This document shows positions 19,001-28,059 of a stretch of 64,000 nt of DNA, piece after piece (the stretch's first letter is position 1; the number at the start of each line of letters is the position of its first letter). The position numbers and the translations under genes were made by a program. The notes under the pieces were generated by a model. That model made no database searches and was not told the origin of the DNA. It saw nothing but the letters and a program-made list of their open reading frames with translations. The stretch spans positions 98,702 to 162,701 of the forward strand of contig AOLX01000017.1 of NCBI GenBank assembly GCA_000336895.1, given 5' to 3'. Source of the stretch: Haloarcula argentinensis DSM 12282 (GTDB lineage: Archaea > Halobacteriota > Halobacteria > Halobacteriales > Haloarculaceae).

Positions 19001-19365
19001 CAGAGCCCCTCCCAGAGGTCTACCAACGCATCGGCGAACTCGTGTGTCTTTGACTCGACGGAGAGGCTCACGTCGAAGGTCCCTTCGGTGAGACACACGG
19101 TGAGTTCGTCCATCTGTGCCTCGTACACGTCTACATGATGCCCGTCATCCGCAATTTGCGTTCGAGCAGAGACGAGGCTGCAGTCCTCAAGCGCGTCGAG
19201 ACGGCGATACACGGTCGAGAGTGACATGTCGCAGTCGTTGCTGAGTTCAGTTGCTGTCATCGGTCTGTGACTCGTGGCTGCAAGGAGTGCGCGAGCGTAT
19301 TCGTCGTCGAGGAGGGCAAACACCTCGGTCGGGGACGGGTCCTCGGCCACGTGCAGCGGTTTCAC
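19000..19365 (-). CDS. ArsR-type winged-helix transcription regulator
   Basis: A 121-residue protein. The winged helix spans about residues 12-75 (PTEVFALLDDEYARALLAATSHRPMTATELSNDCDMSLSTVYRRLDALEDCSLV), with the recognition helix at SLSTVYRRLDAL. The C-terminal part is a strand-rich tail (YEAQMDELTVCLTEGTFDVSLS). It contains no obvious metal-binding cysteine pair, so it is not a classic metal sensor. It forms a two-gene unit with the three-helix membrane protein, with a one-base overlap. Confidence 0.85.
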   Translation of the reverse strand: MKPLHVAEDPSPTEVFALLDDEYARALLAATSHRPMTATELSNDCDMSLSTVYRRLDALEDCSLVSARTQIADDGHHVDVYEAQMDELTVCLTEGTFDVSLSVESKTHEFADALVDLWEGL

Positions 19366-19434
19366 CCGAGACCGTTGTATAACTCACCGGTCGTTCGCTG
19401 ACTCAGAAAACGGCGGGAAAGCATACCGGTTCGA

Positions 19435-19770
19435 CTACGCCGTCTCGGCCTGCTGAACCGTCACGTCGACTGTCTCGCCGGCCACACCGAGCCGGGCGAA
19501 CTGCGTCCGGACGTGTTCTTTGGCCGCGTCGATGGCCGCATCGCGCGTCTCGAAGCCGCGAGGCATTGGGGACTCGAAGGCGATTCGGATCTCGCGGTCG
19601 CCGATTGACTGGACCTGGCCGCCACTTTCGACCTCGTAGAAGGCGTCACAGACCCAGACGTAGGGCGTCCCCTCGTCCGGCGCGCCGTTGAACTTGGGCG
19701 GCTCCTCGCCCGGTTCGTACAGCGTCCCGGTCAGCGCCGTTCCGCCTGCTGTCCCCCGAATAAGCAACAT
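19435..19770 (-). CDS. Conserved haloarchaeal protein of unknown function
   Basis: A 111-residue protein starting MLLIRGTAGGTALTGTLYEPGEEPPKF. The middle has aromatic strands (PYVWVCDAFYEVESGGQVQSIG) and the end a helix plus strand (DAAIDAAKEHVRTQFARLGVAGETVDVTV). The start at 19770 is chosen because in-frame residues before it (to 19797) look like read-through of the promoter. Members of this type are widespread in haloarchaea. No motif suggests a reaction. Confidence 0.7.
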   Translation of the reverse strand: MLLIRGTAGGTALTGTLYEPGEEPPKFNGAPDEGTPYVWVCDAFYEVESGGQVQSIGDREIRIAFESPMPRGFETRDAAIDAAKEHVRTQFARLGVAGETVDVTVQQAETA

Positions 19771-20075
19771 GGTTTCAGATAGGGGTCCCAGCGGCAAAAG
19801 ATTCTCCCTCAGGCCTGGCGTAAGTGTTCGGTTGAGTTTGAAAGATGATGTAGACGTGCTTTCCCCGTTACGTACCGGAAGCCAAGCCTTGTCAAGAGCG
19901 ACGGCGGGTAAGGTGCCGATCCCGTGGAAAGTAGAGGTTCAATACAGGACCGGTGTTCAGAGATATCTGGTCTAACGATCACTGTTTGTTTTATTTGCTG
20001 GCACACTAATCGAATGGGGGACTCCCTTCTCGGGTGGAGAAACCCTTATCAGATGGGTTGATTCTATGCAGAGGT
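19771..20075. promoter_or_regulatory. Gene-free entry to the low-GC island
   Basis: About 305 bp without a supported gene. The left part holds the promoter of the gene ending at 19435. The base composition falls toward AT from about 19980 (TGTTTGTTTTATTTGCTGG). A TATA-like AACCCTTATCAG at 20041-20052 lies about 25-30 nt before the ATG of the glycosyltransferase gene. No direct repeat or tRNA fragment marking an insertion site was found by eye. Confidence 0.4.
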
Positions 20076-21579
20076 ATGCAATTCAAATTTGATTCGGTCA
20101 AGAGAGACCGATTACTGAGCCGCTTCGTCATCACTGGAGTTCTCGGTTTAGTCGCGTTCTCGTTTATACTGGATCGTCAGTATCCTGCTCATTTTGCTGG
20201 CTTTTATTCCGAAGCGGCTGAGACAATCCTCGAAAACGAGTTCGTATATCCGCAGCGGATTCCAAACTACACGTCCGGAGGGACACCCTTTGGCTATCCG
20301 CCAATTGCGCTGTATCTCCTCGCTGCTCTGAAGTACACCCTGCCAGTATCTTGGCTTCAGATCAGTCTGTACCTTCCTGTGATTATCTATCTTGCCGTCG
20401 GATCGGCTTTGGTGTACCTATCCCAACAAGAATTGGACTCTGAGCTACTGGTAACCGGTGCGGTAGTTATCGCTGTGACCCACCCCCGATATCATTGAAG
20501 CTACACTACGTGCTATTGGTGTCGTGCGTGGTGTCGCGCTGTTGTTTCTTATTTTGTCAACTACTGTAACGCTTCGAGCTTTCCGCACAGCGCAGTCACG
20601 GGATATCCTACTTAGTGGCCTCCTGGTCGGTCTGACCGGATTAACTCACCTCCAGTACGGGGCGGTTGCTGCGATAGTGACAACATTGATTGCCGCTAGT
20701 TGCCGATCGCAGACTTGGAAGGACCGTCTGTATACATACAGCATCGTTGGCACGGTTGCACTCGGTGTCAGTCTTCCCTGGTTCAGCACTGTAGTGCTCA
20801 ACCACGGGCCAGAGATGTTCCTCCGGGCAAGCACGATCTCCACAATCCCGTTCCCGCGAAATCCAGTTGCACACGGTGGTTTTAATCTGACAATTCTCGC
20901 CGCTGTTGCACTCACTGGAGTTTGCCACAAATTGTATCAGCGGGAGAACGTAGCACTCGTTGTCGTGCATATCGGCCTTTGGCAATTCTGGCCGCTCCCG
21001 ACAGGCTGGCTTATTACGGGGTGTGTCTTCGCGGCGGTTGCAGTCTTTGAGACGCTCCCCGTCGTCATCACACATGTGACTACGAAGTACAACAGCCATT
21101 CTTTCTATCCACAACGGCAGCATCTCATGGCCGTTGGGGCGATAATCTTGCTTCTGACCACAGTCCCAGCAGGAGTGACAACAGCCAAAAACCTCAACGC
21201 ATTTATCAGTGAAGACGAAATTGAGACGTATCAGTGGATACAGGATGAAACTTCAAGCGACGCGACGTTTGTCGTGGTCTCATGGTCCAAAGATTGGTTC
21301 CCAGCTCTAACTGACCGAACCGATGTCTCCACTTGGTTTGGCAGTGAGTTTGAATATTCTGCTGAGGAATACGAACGAACAAGGCAACAGTATAACTCAG
21401 TGGTGAGTTGCGAATCAGCTGAGTGTATCAACGCTACGCTCCAAGCGTACCCCTCAGCAGACTACTTCTATACTAATCGGCACTCCGCCGATGTGGTCCG
21501 AGGGCTCAACTCGACAGACACGTACGAGGTTGTCCACAGTAACGGACCTGTCCATGTTGTGAGAATCAACGCGAATTAA
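20076..21579 (+). pseudogene. GT-C type membrane glycosyltransferase, frameshifted
   Basis: One membrane protein of about 500 residues is split into two frames. The first part (from ATG 20076) has a membrane helix, then the long outer loop typical of dolichol-phosphate-sugar transferases: YPAHFAGFYSEAAETILENE and TPFGYPPIALYLLAALKY. It runs to VTHPRYH and stops at 20498. Removing one C from the C5 run at 20483-20487 continues the protein as VTHPDIIEATLRAIGVVRG into the second frame. That frame carries more helices and a C-terminal extracellular domain (IQDETSSDATFVVVSW) ending at 21579. The gene has lower GC than its surroundings. It is probably inactive unless the extra C is a sequencing error or the run slips. 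Confidence 0.75.
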
Positions 21580-22017
21580 CACGCCGGGCGTAGATGCTCC
21601 CCATCAGGACGGGGTCTCCAAGGGACGGATTGTTAGATTGACATTGATCCACACTCCATTATTGGCGCGTCCTATCGAGAATCACGAACAGTGTCGATAT
21701 GTCCAAGACGTACACCGGCGGTGTAACAGCCAATTAGTTACGCACACACCGAGACAGACAGTCATATTTCTTGATCTGTAGATATTACACAGGCCAACTA
21801 TCGGGCCCACCAAGCTGCTACTGGTCGCACCTAATGAGAACGATAGCGGCCCTCATACAGCGTGAGCCAGTACAGCCGCTGGACACTTGGCGGCAAACCT
21901 CGCATGGTCTATCTTGCGATCGGTAATCAATACTCTGACAGCTGTAGGGATAGTTCCAGCTAATAACTTTTGTGGACTGTTGCGTAAGCCATCATCACAA
22001 TGATGCGTCAATAGTTG
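21580..22017. other. 438-bp gene-free stretch inside the low-GC island
   Basis: No open frame of convincing composition and no recognisable transposase remnant. The only structure seen is a short inverted repeat CATCAT-caca-ATGATG at 21990-22005, just before the next gene. It may be regulatory or decayed DNA. Confidence 0.3.
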
Positions 22018-23325
22018 ATGCCGTCTTTTGTTTGGTCTGTCGCCGGACTTTTTTACTTGGTCTTCGATTCCTCCAACATGGATAGTAAAGCTAAATTATT
22101 GAATTATATAGATAATACACCAGTTATTTCTAATTACTTTAAATTAGAGAATATCTCGGTGCTTGATCTCACGGTTATTACATACACTCTAGTGCTAACT
22201 CTTGGCGGGAGCTTTTTTTATGGAGACACGGATACGGAGGCGTTTTTGTCGGCAGCGGCGGCGGTAATATCTAGTACGGAAGTGTACTCGTTACCACACT
22301 CCGCATATTCACCATTGCCATACGTGCTTTTTGCTGCTGTTTTGTCTCCAGCAAAACTGTTGGGTTACTCTATCACGACGCCATACTATTTGACTATTTT
22401 AGCACTAAAAGCTGTGTTCGTGGGCTCGCTGGTGATTATTGTTTATTTACCGAGCGATGTTGATCGGCGACTCTGGGCACTACTGGTGCTCGGAACACCA
22501 CTCACAATCTACTACACAGGTTTTTTCGGTCAGTCAGACGCGCTGGTTGCACTAGCGGTCGTCAGCACACTAGTTGCTGTTCACAATGATCGCTGGATGC
22601 TTGCCGGCGCATCGGCCGCAGTAGCTACCTCATTAAAATTGTATCCTGCTGTCATGGCACTCGTGTTGGTTGTTCGCTACCGAGTGCATTATCGTGAGAT
22701 TATCTTGGGTGCGCTCCCGATTGCCTGTCTGACTGCGGGCCTGATCGTTGGAATGGCACCAGAGAGTATTTTGGCGGCGCTTGATACATCCCACCCGTTT
22801 CTCTTGAAAGACCGGCCGATAACGACATTCTCAGCCCAATCTCTAATCAGTGCTTTTCTTGGACAGTCAACAACGCTCGGCCTCCACCTATTTCCGCTAA
22901 CAACAGGTGTAGCAGCAGTATGGGCAATTCGTGGTGATTTCTCTGTACCCGAAATAGCCTTGATGATTCCGATAATACCGGCGGTATTGGTATATCCGTA
23001 TGCACCAGTGTACAGATGGCTGCCCGTCTTGTTGGGGCTCGGCTATTGTGCCGCAATAGGTACCGATTTGTTACGCGTCTACGTGACTATGCTGGCTGGT
23101 GCACTGTCAATCCGTCCGCTGGTGTATTTACTTCTAATGCCAGTGTATAAATTACCAAACTTCATCGGTCAGGATATGCGATTGTCAGAGCAGGCGGCAA
23201 AACCGATTCTGTCACATTGGGCTTGGAGTTCGGTCACTGTTTTGTTGCTTGTATCGGTTCTTGCAATACTGTATACGGTATCTAGCGAACAATCTAATTC
23301 CCCCATTGCAGCTTTTCTCCGGTAA
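22018..23325 (+). CDS. Polytopic membrane protein, GT-C/GT87-like mannosyltransferase
   Basis: A 435-residue protein with about ten membrane helices. The first outer loop has the acidic motif GDTDTEAFLSAA followed by VYSLPHSAYSPLPYVLFAA, as expected for lipid-linked sugar transferases. TGFFGQSDALVALAVV and ATSLKLYPAVMALVLVVRY are typical of the GT87 (DUF2029) group. The likely job is adding a sugar from dolichol phosphate to a glycan outside the membrane. Starts at TTG 22015, ATG 22018 or ATG 22078 are all possible. Codon use (many TTA, ATA, TTT) differs clearly from the flanks, which suggests transfer. Confidence 0.72.
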   Translation: MPSFVWSVAGLFYLVFDSSNMDSKAKLLNYIDNTPVISNYFKLENISVLDLTVITYTLVLTLGGSFFYGDTDTEAFLSAAAAVISSTEVYSLPHSAYSPLPYVLFAAVLSPAKLLGYSITTPYYLTILALKAVFVGSLVIIVYLPSDVDRRLWALLVLGTPLTIYYTGFFGQSDALVALAVVSTLVAVHNDRWMLAGASAAVATSLKLYPAVMALVLVVRYRVHYREIILGALPIACLTAGLIVGMAPESILAALDTSHPFLLKDRPITTFSAQSLISAFLGQSTTLGLHLFPLTTGVAAVWAIRGDFSVPEIALMIPIIPAVLVYPYAPVYRWLPVLLGLGYCAAIGTDLLRVYVTMLAGALSIRPLVYLLLMPVYKLPNFIGQDMRLSEQAAKPILSHWAWSSVTVLLLVSVLAILYTVSSEQSNSPIAAFLR

Positions 23326-23469
23326 AGCTGGGTCATGACTGGTAGGCGTGGCCTCCCGTGGTTAGCTCAAACAGGTTATATACGGAGAATTGTAGGTGCC
23401 GCCGATACTATCGTTCCATAATAACGAGATTGAATATTTATACCGTGGGACAGCGAAGCGTTTCGTAGT

Positions 23470-24261
23470 TCAGGGCTCACAGTCGACCACCACGGGCAGG
23501 TGGTCGGAGCCGTAGTGGTCGTCGTCGCGGTCGGCGATGACCGCTCTGGTGTCGACGGCCACGTCCTCGCTGACGAACACGTGGTCGATACCCATCTCGG
23601 GGAGCAGGTCGTGGAAGTCGGTTCGGCTCGTCGTCGGGCCGTGGGTGATGGTCGCTGTGTCGCGGGCATCGACGAGACGGCGACCGTCAGGGAGTTCGTG
23701 TCCCACAGCGCGCTCGTAGGCCGGTTCGCCAACGACGCAGTTGAAGTCGCCCATCAACACCGCGGGCGCGTCCCAGGCGACAGAATCGAGGTGGTCGAGT
23801 ACCAGCTCGATCCCTGAAATCCGTGCGTCAGCACCCTGATGATCCAGATGGGTGTTCAGACACAGCAGGTCATCATCGGTGTCGCGGTCACGAAGGCGGG
23901 CCCAGGTCGCTACACGGGGATAGGCGGCGTCCCAGCCGACGCTGCTCGGCTCGGCGGGCTGTTCGGAGAGCCAGAACGTGTTCGTGGCCGCACAGTCGAA
24001 GCGCTCGGTCCGGTAGCCGATGGCCGTGTGCTCCCCGCCGGCGTCGACGGAGTCACGCGGGTCTCCGACCCACTCGTAGCCGTCAAGCAACACCTCTAGC
24101 TCTCGAAGCTGGTGGGCCATCGCTTCCTGAACGCCGATAATATCAGGATTGTGATATTGAATTATCCCCGCCACCAGCCGCCGCCTGTGGGGCCACCCGT
24201 CTACCCCATCCCCGGCGGTGTCGTACCGAACATTGAAAGACATCACCCGCGTCGGCTTCAT
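23470..24261 (-). CDS. Endonuclease/exonuclease/phosphatase family hydrolase
   Basis: A 263-residue EEP-fold enzyme. Motifs in order: RVMSFNVRYD (metal Asn), DIIGVQEAMAHQ (catalytic Glu), LCLNTHLDHQG (His), VLMGDFNCVVGEP (Asp and Asn), and YGSDHLPVVVDCE (Asp-His). All catalytic residues are present. The family includes DNases, sphingomyelinases and phosphatases, and the substrate is not predictable. MKPTRVM at 24261 is taken as the start; another ATG at 24303 would add 14 residues. The gene lies between the island and herA, divergent from herA. Confidence 0.85.
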   Translation of the reverse strand: MKPTRVMSFNVRYDTAGDGVDGWPHRRRLVAGIIQYHNPDIIGVQEAMAHQLRELEVLLDGYEWVGDPRDSVDAGGEHTAIGYRTERFDCAATNTFWLSEQPAEPSSVGWDAAYPRVATWARLRDRDTDDDLLCLNTHLDHQGADARISGIELVLDHLDSVAWDAPAVLMGDFNCVVGEPAYERAVGHELPDGRRLVDARDTATITHGPTTSRTDFHDLLPEMGIDHVFVSEDVAVDTRAVIADRDDDHYGSDHLPVVVDCEP

Positions 24262-24345
24262 ATGCGTTCGTTGACAGCCATCCGGGTAAGGATTCACATT
24301 CATGCTGGGGAAAGGTGTTAATCCCCGGCTACCCTGAACTGGGGT

Positions 24346-26241
24346 ATGTCCGACCTCGGGGATTTCACTGATTTCGATGGCGACGACGCGGCGGCCGACG
24401 ACGAGGCCGCACAGTCGGCCGAGACGGCCGATGACGGTGATAGGGCTGTCGACGCGGCGGCGGGCACTGACCCGACAGCACAATCTACAGACGACGACTT
24501 CGAAGATATGGACGTGACACCGGCCGGAACAGACACTGGTCTCGGTGTCCTCTCAGCGGCGAACGGTCTCCGTATCAGCGAGGAAGCGGAGGAAACGGTC
24601 CTGCGGGCGTACGTCACCGCACGGAACCGCTCGCGCCTGCGCATCGGAACGTATCTGCTCGTCCCCTACCCAGGAGGAGAGCGCCTGTTCTGTCGTATCA
24701 AGGCGCTGGAGTACGCCCAGGAGTTCCACGCCGACGACGCGACCGAAATCCACGCCCGGCGAGCGATGCGTGAGCGGGGCATCGACGAGCGGGATTTCAA
24801 ATTCATCGCCGAGCTTGAGCCGGTTGCAGTGCTGTACAGCGACGGAGCGACGTCGGAGACGTCGCAAGCAGCCGGCGAAGCCGGCGACGGTGGCGAACTC
24901 AAACGTCGGATGACCGACCGGGTCCCCAAACCCGAAACTGTCGTCCGGGAGGCCACCGACAAGTCTGAAATCAAGACCGGTCTGAAGATTCCCGAGGACG
25001 GCGTCTTTCTGGGCCACCTCGCCGTCGGTGGGGAAAAGGTCCGCACCGCCGCCGAGCCGCCGACCATCGACTACCGGCTGAAAGACGACTACGTGGCCGG
25101 TGACCCGCTCGTGTTCCGGCACACCCTCGTCGCAGGTGGGACTGGGTCCGGAAAGACCCACAGTTCGAAGAACGTCCTGCGGCAGTATCTTGGCCGGACC
25201 TACGAAATGGGCGACGGCCGTACGCCCGAACTCGCTGTCGTCCAGTTCGACCCACAGGACGAGTACGCCCAGATGCACGACGACAACCCCGAGATGACCG
25301 ACGAGTTCGAGCGCCGCTGTGAGCGGGAAGGCGTCGCTTACGGCGGGCATGACGACACCATCGCCTTCGTGCCGAAGGTGGCCGGGGCCGACTACAACGC
25401 CAGCCACCACCGCGCCGAGCAGGTGGAGTTCACCATCCCGTTCTCGCTCGTCCACGACAATCCCTGGCTCATCGCCGGCTCCAGCCTGAACGACAACCAG
25501 TACGGCGCGCTGGTGAACACGCTGCTCCCGCGGTTCAAGCGCGAATATGGGGAGGGTGGGACCTACAGCGGCTTCCGGACCTTCCTCGGGGACCCCGCAC
25601 TCAAGGAGGAACTGGACGAGGCGGGCGACGTCCACGAGGCCACGTTCGACGCCGTCAAGCGTCGCGTCCAGGGCTTCGGCGCAGTCTTCGATCAGGATGC
25701 CCGGCCAATCACTGACCAGATTTCGCAGTTCGTCCGCGACGGGGGCCTGACGGTCATCCCGACCTACCACATCACTGACTCCCGGACGGCCTCGACTATC
25801 GTGCTTGCCGTCTCCAGCCTGCTCATCGACCAGAAGCTCTCGAACGACCCGGACTACGACCGCATCAAGGAGACGCCGCTCGTCCTCGGGATGGACGAGG
25901 CCCACAACTTCCTCACCGACGCCGACAGCGTCCAGGGCCGCAAGGTCATTGGGAAGTTCACAGAGGCCGCCAAACAGGGCCGCAAGGAGCGCCTCGGGCT
26001 GTACCTCATCACGCAGGACCCGCAGGACATCGCCGACCCGGTGTTCAAACAGATCAACACCACGATGGTTCTCAACCTCGGCGACGAAGACGCCATCTCG
26101 GCGGTAAACATCCCCAGCAACCTCGAATCGAAGGTTCCCTACATGGAGAAAGGGCAGCGAGTCGTCTACTCGCCCGATAACTCCGAGCCGGTCGAACTGA
26201 TCGGCCTGTCGACATGCGTTACCCGTCACGGGCGAGACTGA
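24346..26241 (+). CDS. herA: HerA-family DNA translocase ATPase
   Basis: Hexameric FtsK/HerA ATPase that drives DNA through the NurA nuclease during end resection. The 631-residue protein has an acidic low-complexity N terminus (1-62) and a HAS-barrel domain at about 65-165. The ATPase has Walker A GGTGSGKT at 264-271, Walker B LVLGMDEAH with D517 and E518, and a sensor region near LYLITQDPQDIA. The long acidic N terminus is a halophilic feature. A TATA-like GGTGTTAATCC precedes the ATG at 24346. The cognate nurA is at 17442-18692. Confidence 0.9.
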   Translation: MSDLGDFTDFDGDDAAADDEAAQSAETADDGDRAVDAAAGTDPTAQSTDDDFEDMDVTPAGTDTGLGVLSAANGLRISEEAEETVLRAYVTARNRSRLRIGTYLLVPYPGGERLFCRIKALEYAQEFHADDATEIHARRAMRERGIDERDFKFIAELEPVAVLYSDGATSETSQAAGEAGDGGELKRRMTDRVPKPETVVREATDKSEIKTGLKIPEDGVFLGHLAVGGEKVRTAAEPPTIDYRLKDDYVAGDPLVFRHTLVAGGTGSGKTHSSKNVLRQYLGRTYEMGDGRTPELAVVQFDPQDEYAQMHDDNPEMTDEFERRCEREGVAYGGHDDTIAFVPKVAGADYNASHHRAEQVEFTIPFSLVHDNPWLIAGSSLNDNQYGALVNTLLPRFKREYGEGGTYSGFRTFLGDPALKEELDEAGDVHEATFDAVKRRVQGFGAVFDQDARPITDQISQFVRDGGLTVIPTYHITDSRTASTIVLAVSSLLIDQKLSNDPDYDRIKETPLVLGMDEAHNFLTDADSVQGRKVIGKFTEAAKQGRKERLGLYLITQDPQDIADPVFKQINTTMVLNLGDEDAISAVNIPSNLESKVPYMEKGQRVVYSPDNSEPVELIGLSTCVTRHGRD

Positions 26242-26310
26242 CGAACCGAAGGCCTGCTCACCGATTGCAGCGGGCCGAAGATTCAAACCGGCCCCAGCGG
26301 AAGTGGGCGT

Positions 26311-26742
26311 ATGGCAAAGCGAATCCTTGTTCCGGTCGACAGTTCAGATCAAGCAACGGTCGCCTGTTCGTTCGCAGCCGAGGAGCATCCCGACGCAACG
26401 ATCGTTCTCTTACACGTCATCAACCCCGCAGAGGCCGGCTACAGCGCGGAGGCCTCGATTCCCTCCTTCTCCGAGGAGTGGTATGAACAACAGAAAGCCA
26501 CAGCGGAGGACCTCCTCGACGACCTCGAGGCAGAAGTGACTGCGGCCGGTGTCGAGTCCGTCGAACGCGTCATCGAGGTCGGGCGACCAACGAAGGTCAT
26601 CGTGGAGTACGCAGACGACCACGACATCAACCAGATCGTCATGGGGAGCCACGGCCGCTCGGGCATGTCCCGTATCCTGCTTGGTAGTGTTGCTGAAATC
26701 GTCGTCAGACGAGCGTCCATCCCCGTAACCGTCGTCAGATAG
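26311..26742 (+). CDS. Universal stress protein (UspA family, ATP-binding type)
   Basis: A 143-residue Usp-fold protein starting KRILVPVDSSDQATVACSFA. The ATP-binding signature G-2x-G-9x-G(S/T) is intact in MGSHGRSGMSRILLGSVAEIVVRRASIPV. It converges with a second Usp gene 2 nt away, so the two may influence each other at their 3' ends. The trigger and partner are unknown. Confidence 0.9.
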   Translation: MAKRILVPVDSSDQATVACSFAAEEHPDATIVLLHVINPAEAGYSAEASIPSFSEEWYEQQKATAEDLLDDLEAEVTAAGVESVERVIEVGRPTKVIVEYADDHDINQIVMGSHGRSGMSRILLGSVAEIVVRRASIPVTVVR

Positions 26743-26744
26743 CG

Positions 26745-27188
26745 CTACGGGTGTCGGACGATATGGACGTCGTATTCGGGGTCTTCTGATACCGGTGAGC
26801 CGACGCTACAGACCGGCGTCGACACCCGCCCGGCGTTCTCGCTGCCGATGAACACGATTGAGGCCCCCTCTTCGTGAGCGACTTCTCTGATCGTCCGGGT
26901 GATATCCGTCGTCGTCGACGCCATCGAACTCACGTCTTCCGGGACCTCGTAGCGGAACGACGCTGCCGGGGCGACCGACTCAACCTGCTTTCGCATTCGG
27001 TTGGCGATAGCTTCGGTGTCGAATTCCTCAGTATCGTCGAGCCAGCCCCGCCCCCGCGCATACGACGCATCGTCCGGAATAACGGACAGCGCGGTGATGT
27101 CCTCGTCGCGGTAGTCCGCGAACTCCATCGCCCGCGTTAGCGCGGCTTTCGACAGGGCCGAGCCGTCGAAGGGCACGAGTAGTACCAT
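26745..27188 (-). CDS. Universal stress protein, divergent form
   Basis: A 147-residue Usp-fold protein starting MVLLVPFDGSALSKAALTRAMEFA. The C-terminal nucleotide loop is degenerate: IGSENAGRVSTPVCSVGSPVSEDPEYDVHIV lacks the regular G-2x-G-9x-G(S/T) spacing of the neighbouring Usp. It is therefore probably a non-ATP-binding or altered member. The start at 27188 aligns with the family N terminus; an in-frame extension to 27269 is unlikely. Confidence 0.83.
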   Translation of the reverse strand: MVLLVPFDGSALSKAALTRAMEFADYRDEDITALSVIPDDASYARGRGWLDDTEEFDTEAIANRMRKQVESVAPAASFRYEVPEDVSSMASTTTDITRTIREVAHEEGASIVFIGSENAGRVSTPVCSVGSPVSEDPEYDVHIVRHP

Positions 27189-27345
27189 ATCCCACCTGTC
27201 GCCCGGTTGTGATTTATTGGTTCCGCAAGCCGGGACGATATGAGACAAATACTGCTGGGATCGGTACACTGCAGTCCTGCGGTAAGCCGAGCGAATAACC
27301 CAGCAAGGTGTCTGTAACTAATTGTGAGGGGTGTGATCAATAGCC

Positions 27346-28059
27346 ATGGATTCGCTAGAGGATACACTCAGATACCCCATGGAAGACGACGACTGGACCA
27401 CAACGGTACTCATCGGCGGCGTCCTCAGCCTCCTCTCGTTCCTCGTCGTCCCTGCCATCCTCGTGTACGGCTATCTCGTTCAGGCAGTCCGCGAACGGGC
27501 AGACGGAGCGACACAGCCACCGGCGTTCGAAGACTGGGGCGCACTGCTCGTCGACGGCGTCAAAGCCTGGGTCATTGGCATCGTGTACATGCTCGTCCCG
27601 CTCGTCGTGTTCGGGGTGACCGTCGGCGGCAGCCTGGTCGCGATGGCGACCGGGACTCGCGCCGGAGCGGGTGCCGGTCTGGCCGGCCTCTTCGGCGGAC
27701 TGGCAATCTCGTTCGTCCTGTCGCTGGTGTTCGGCTACGTGGCGACGGCCGCGATTATCCACTTCGCCTGTACCGGCGAGTTCGGTGCCGGGTTCGACTT
27801 CGGAACACTGCGGAAACTGGTCCTGTCCCCGGAGTACGCGACACCATGGCTGGTCTCGATTGCGCTGTTCATCGGTGCCAACGTCGTGGTGAACTTGCTC
27901 AACGTCGTTCCGTTCATCGGCTCGCTCGTCGCCGTGATTCTCAGTCCGTTCGCCACCTTCTACGTGCTGGTCGTCGCGACAGATCTCTGGGCCGGCGGCT
28001 ACAACGCCGCACTCGACGAGCGGGACGAACCGGAGTCGGTCGGGACGGCAACGGTTTAG
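27346..28059 (+). CDS. DUF4013 membrane protein
   Basis: A 237-residue protein with five to six membrane helices and the DUF4013 pattern: MEDDDWTTTVLIGGVLSLL at the start, LVQAVRERADGATQPPAFEDW after the first helix pair, and YATAAIIHFA-like and FATFYVLVVATDLWAGGY segments later. Proteins of this family are common in archaea and have no known function. Its stop overlaps the stop of the convergent KaiC-like gene by 3 nt. Confidence 0.85.
   Translation: MDSLEDTLRYPMEDDDWTTTVLIGGVLSLLSFLVVPAILVYGYLVQAVRERADGATQPPAFEDWGALLVDGVKAWVIGIVYMLVPLVVFGVTVGGSLVAMATGTRAGAGAGLAGLFGGLAISFVLSLVFGYVATAAIIHFACTGEFGAGFDFGTLRKLVLSPEYATPWLVSIALFIGANVVVNLLNVVPFIGSLVAVILSPFATFYVLVVATDLWAGGYNAALDERDEPESVGTATV

Noticed and set aside
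24553..26286. Long open frame antisense to herA
   Set aside because: HerA has complete Walker motifs; the antisense translation has no recognisable domain.
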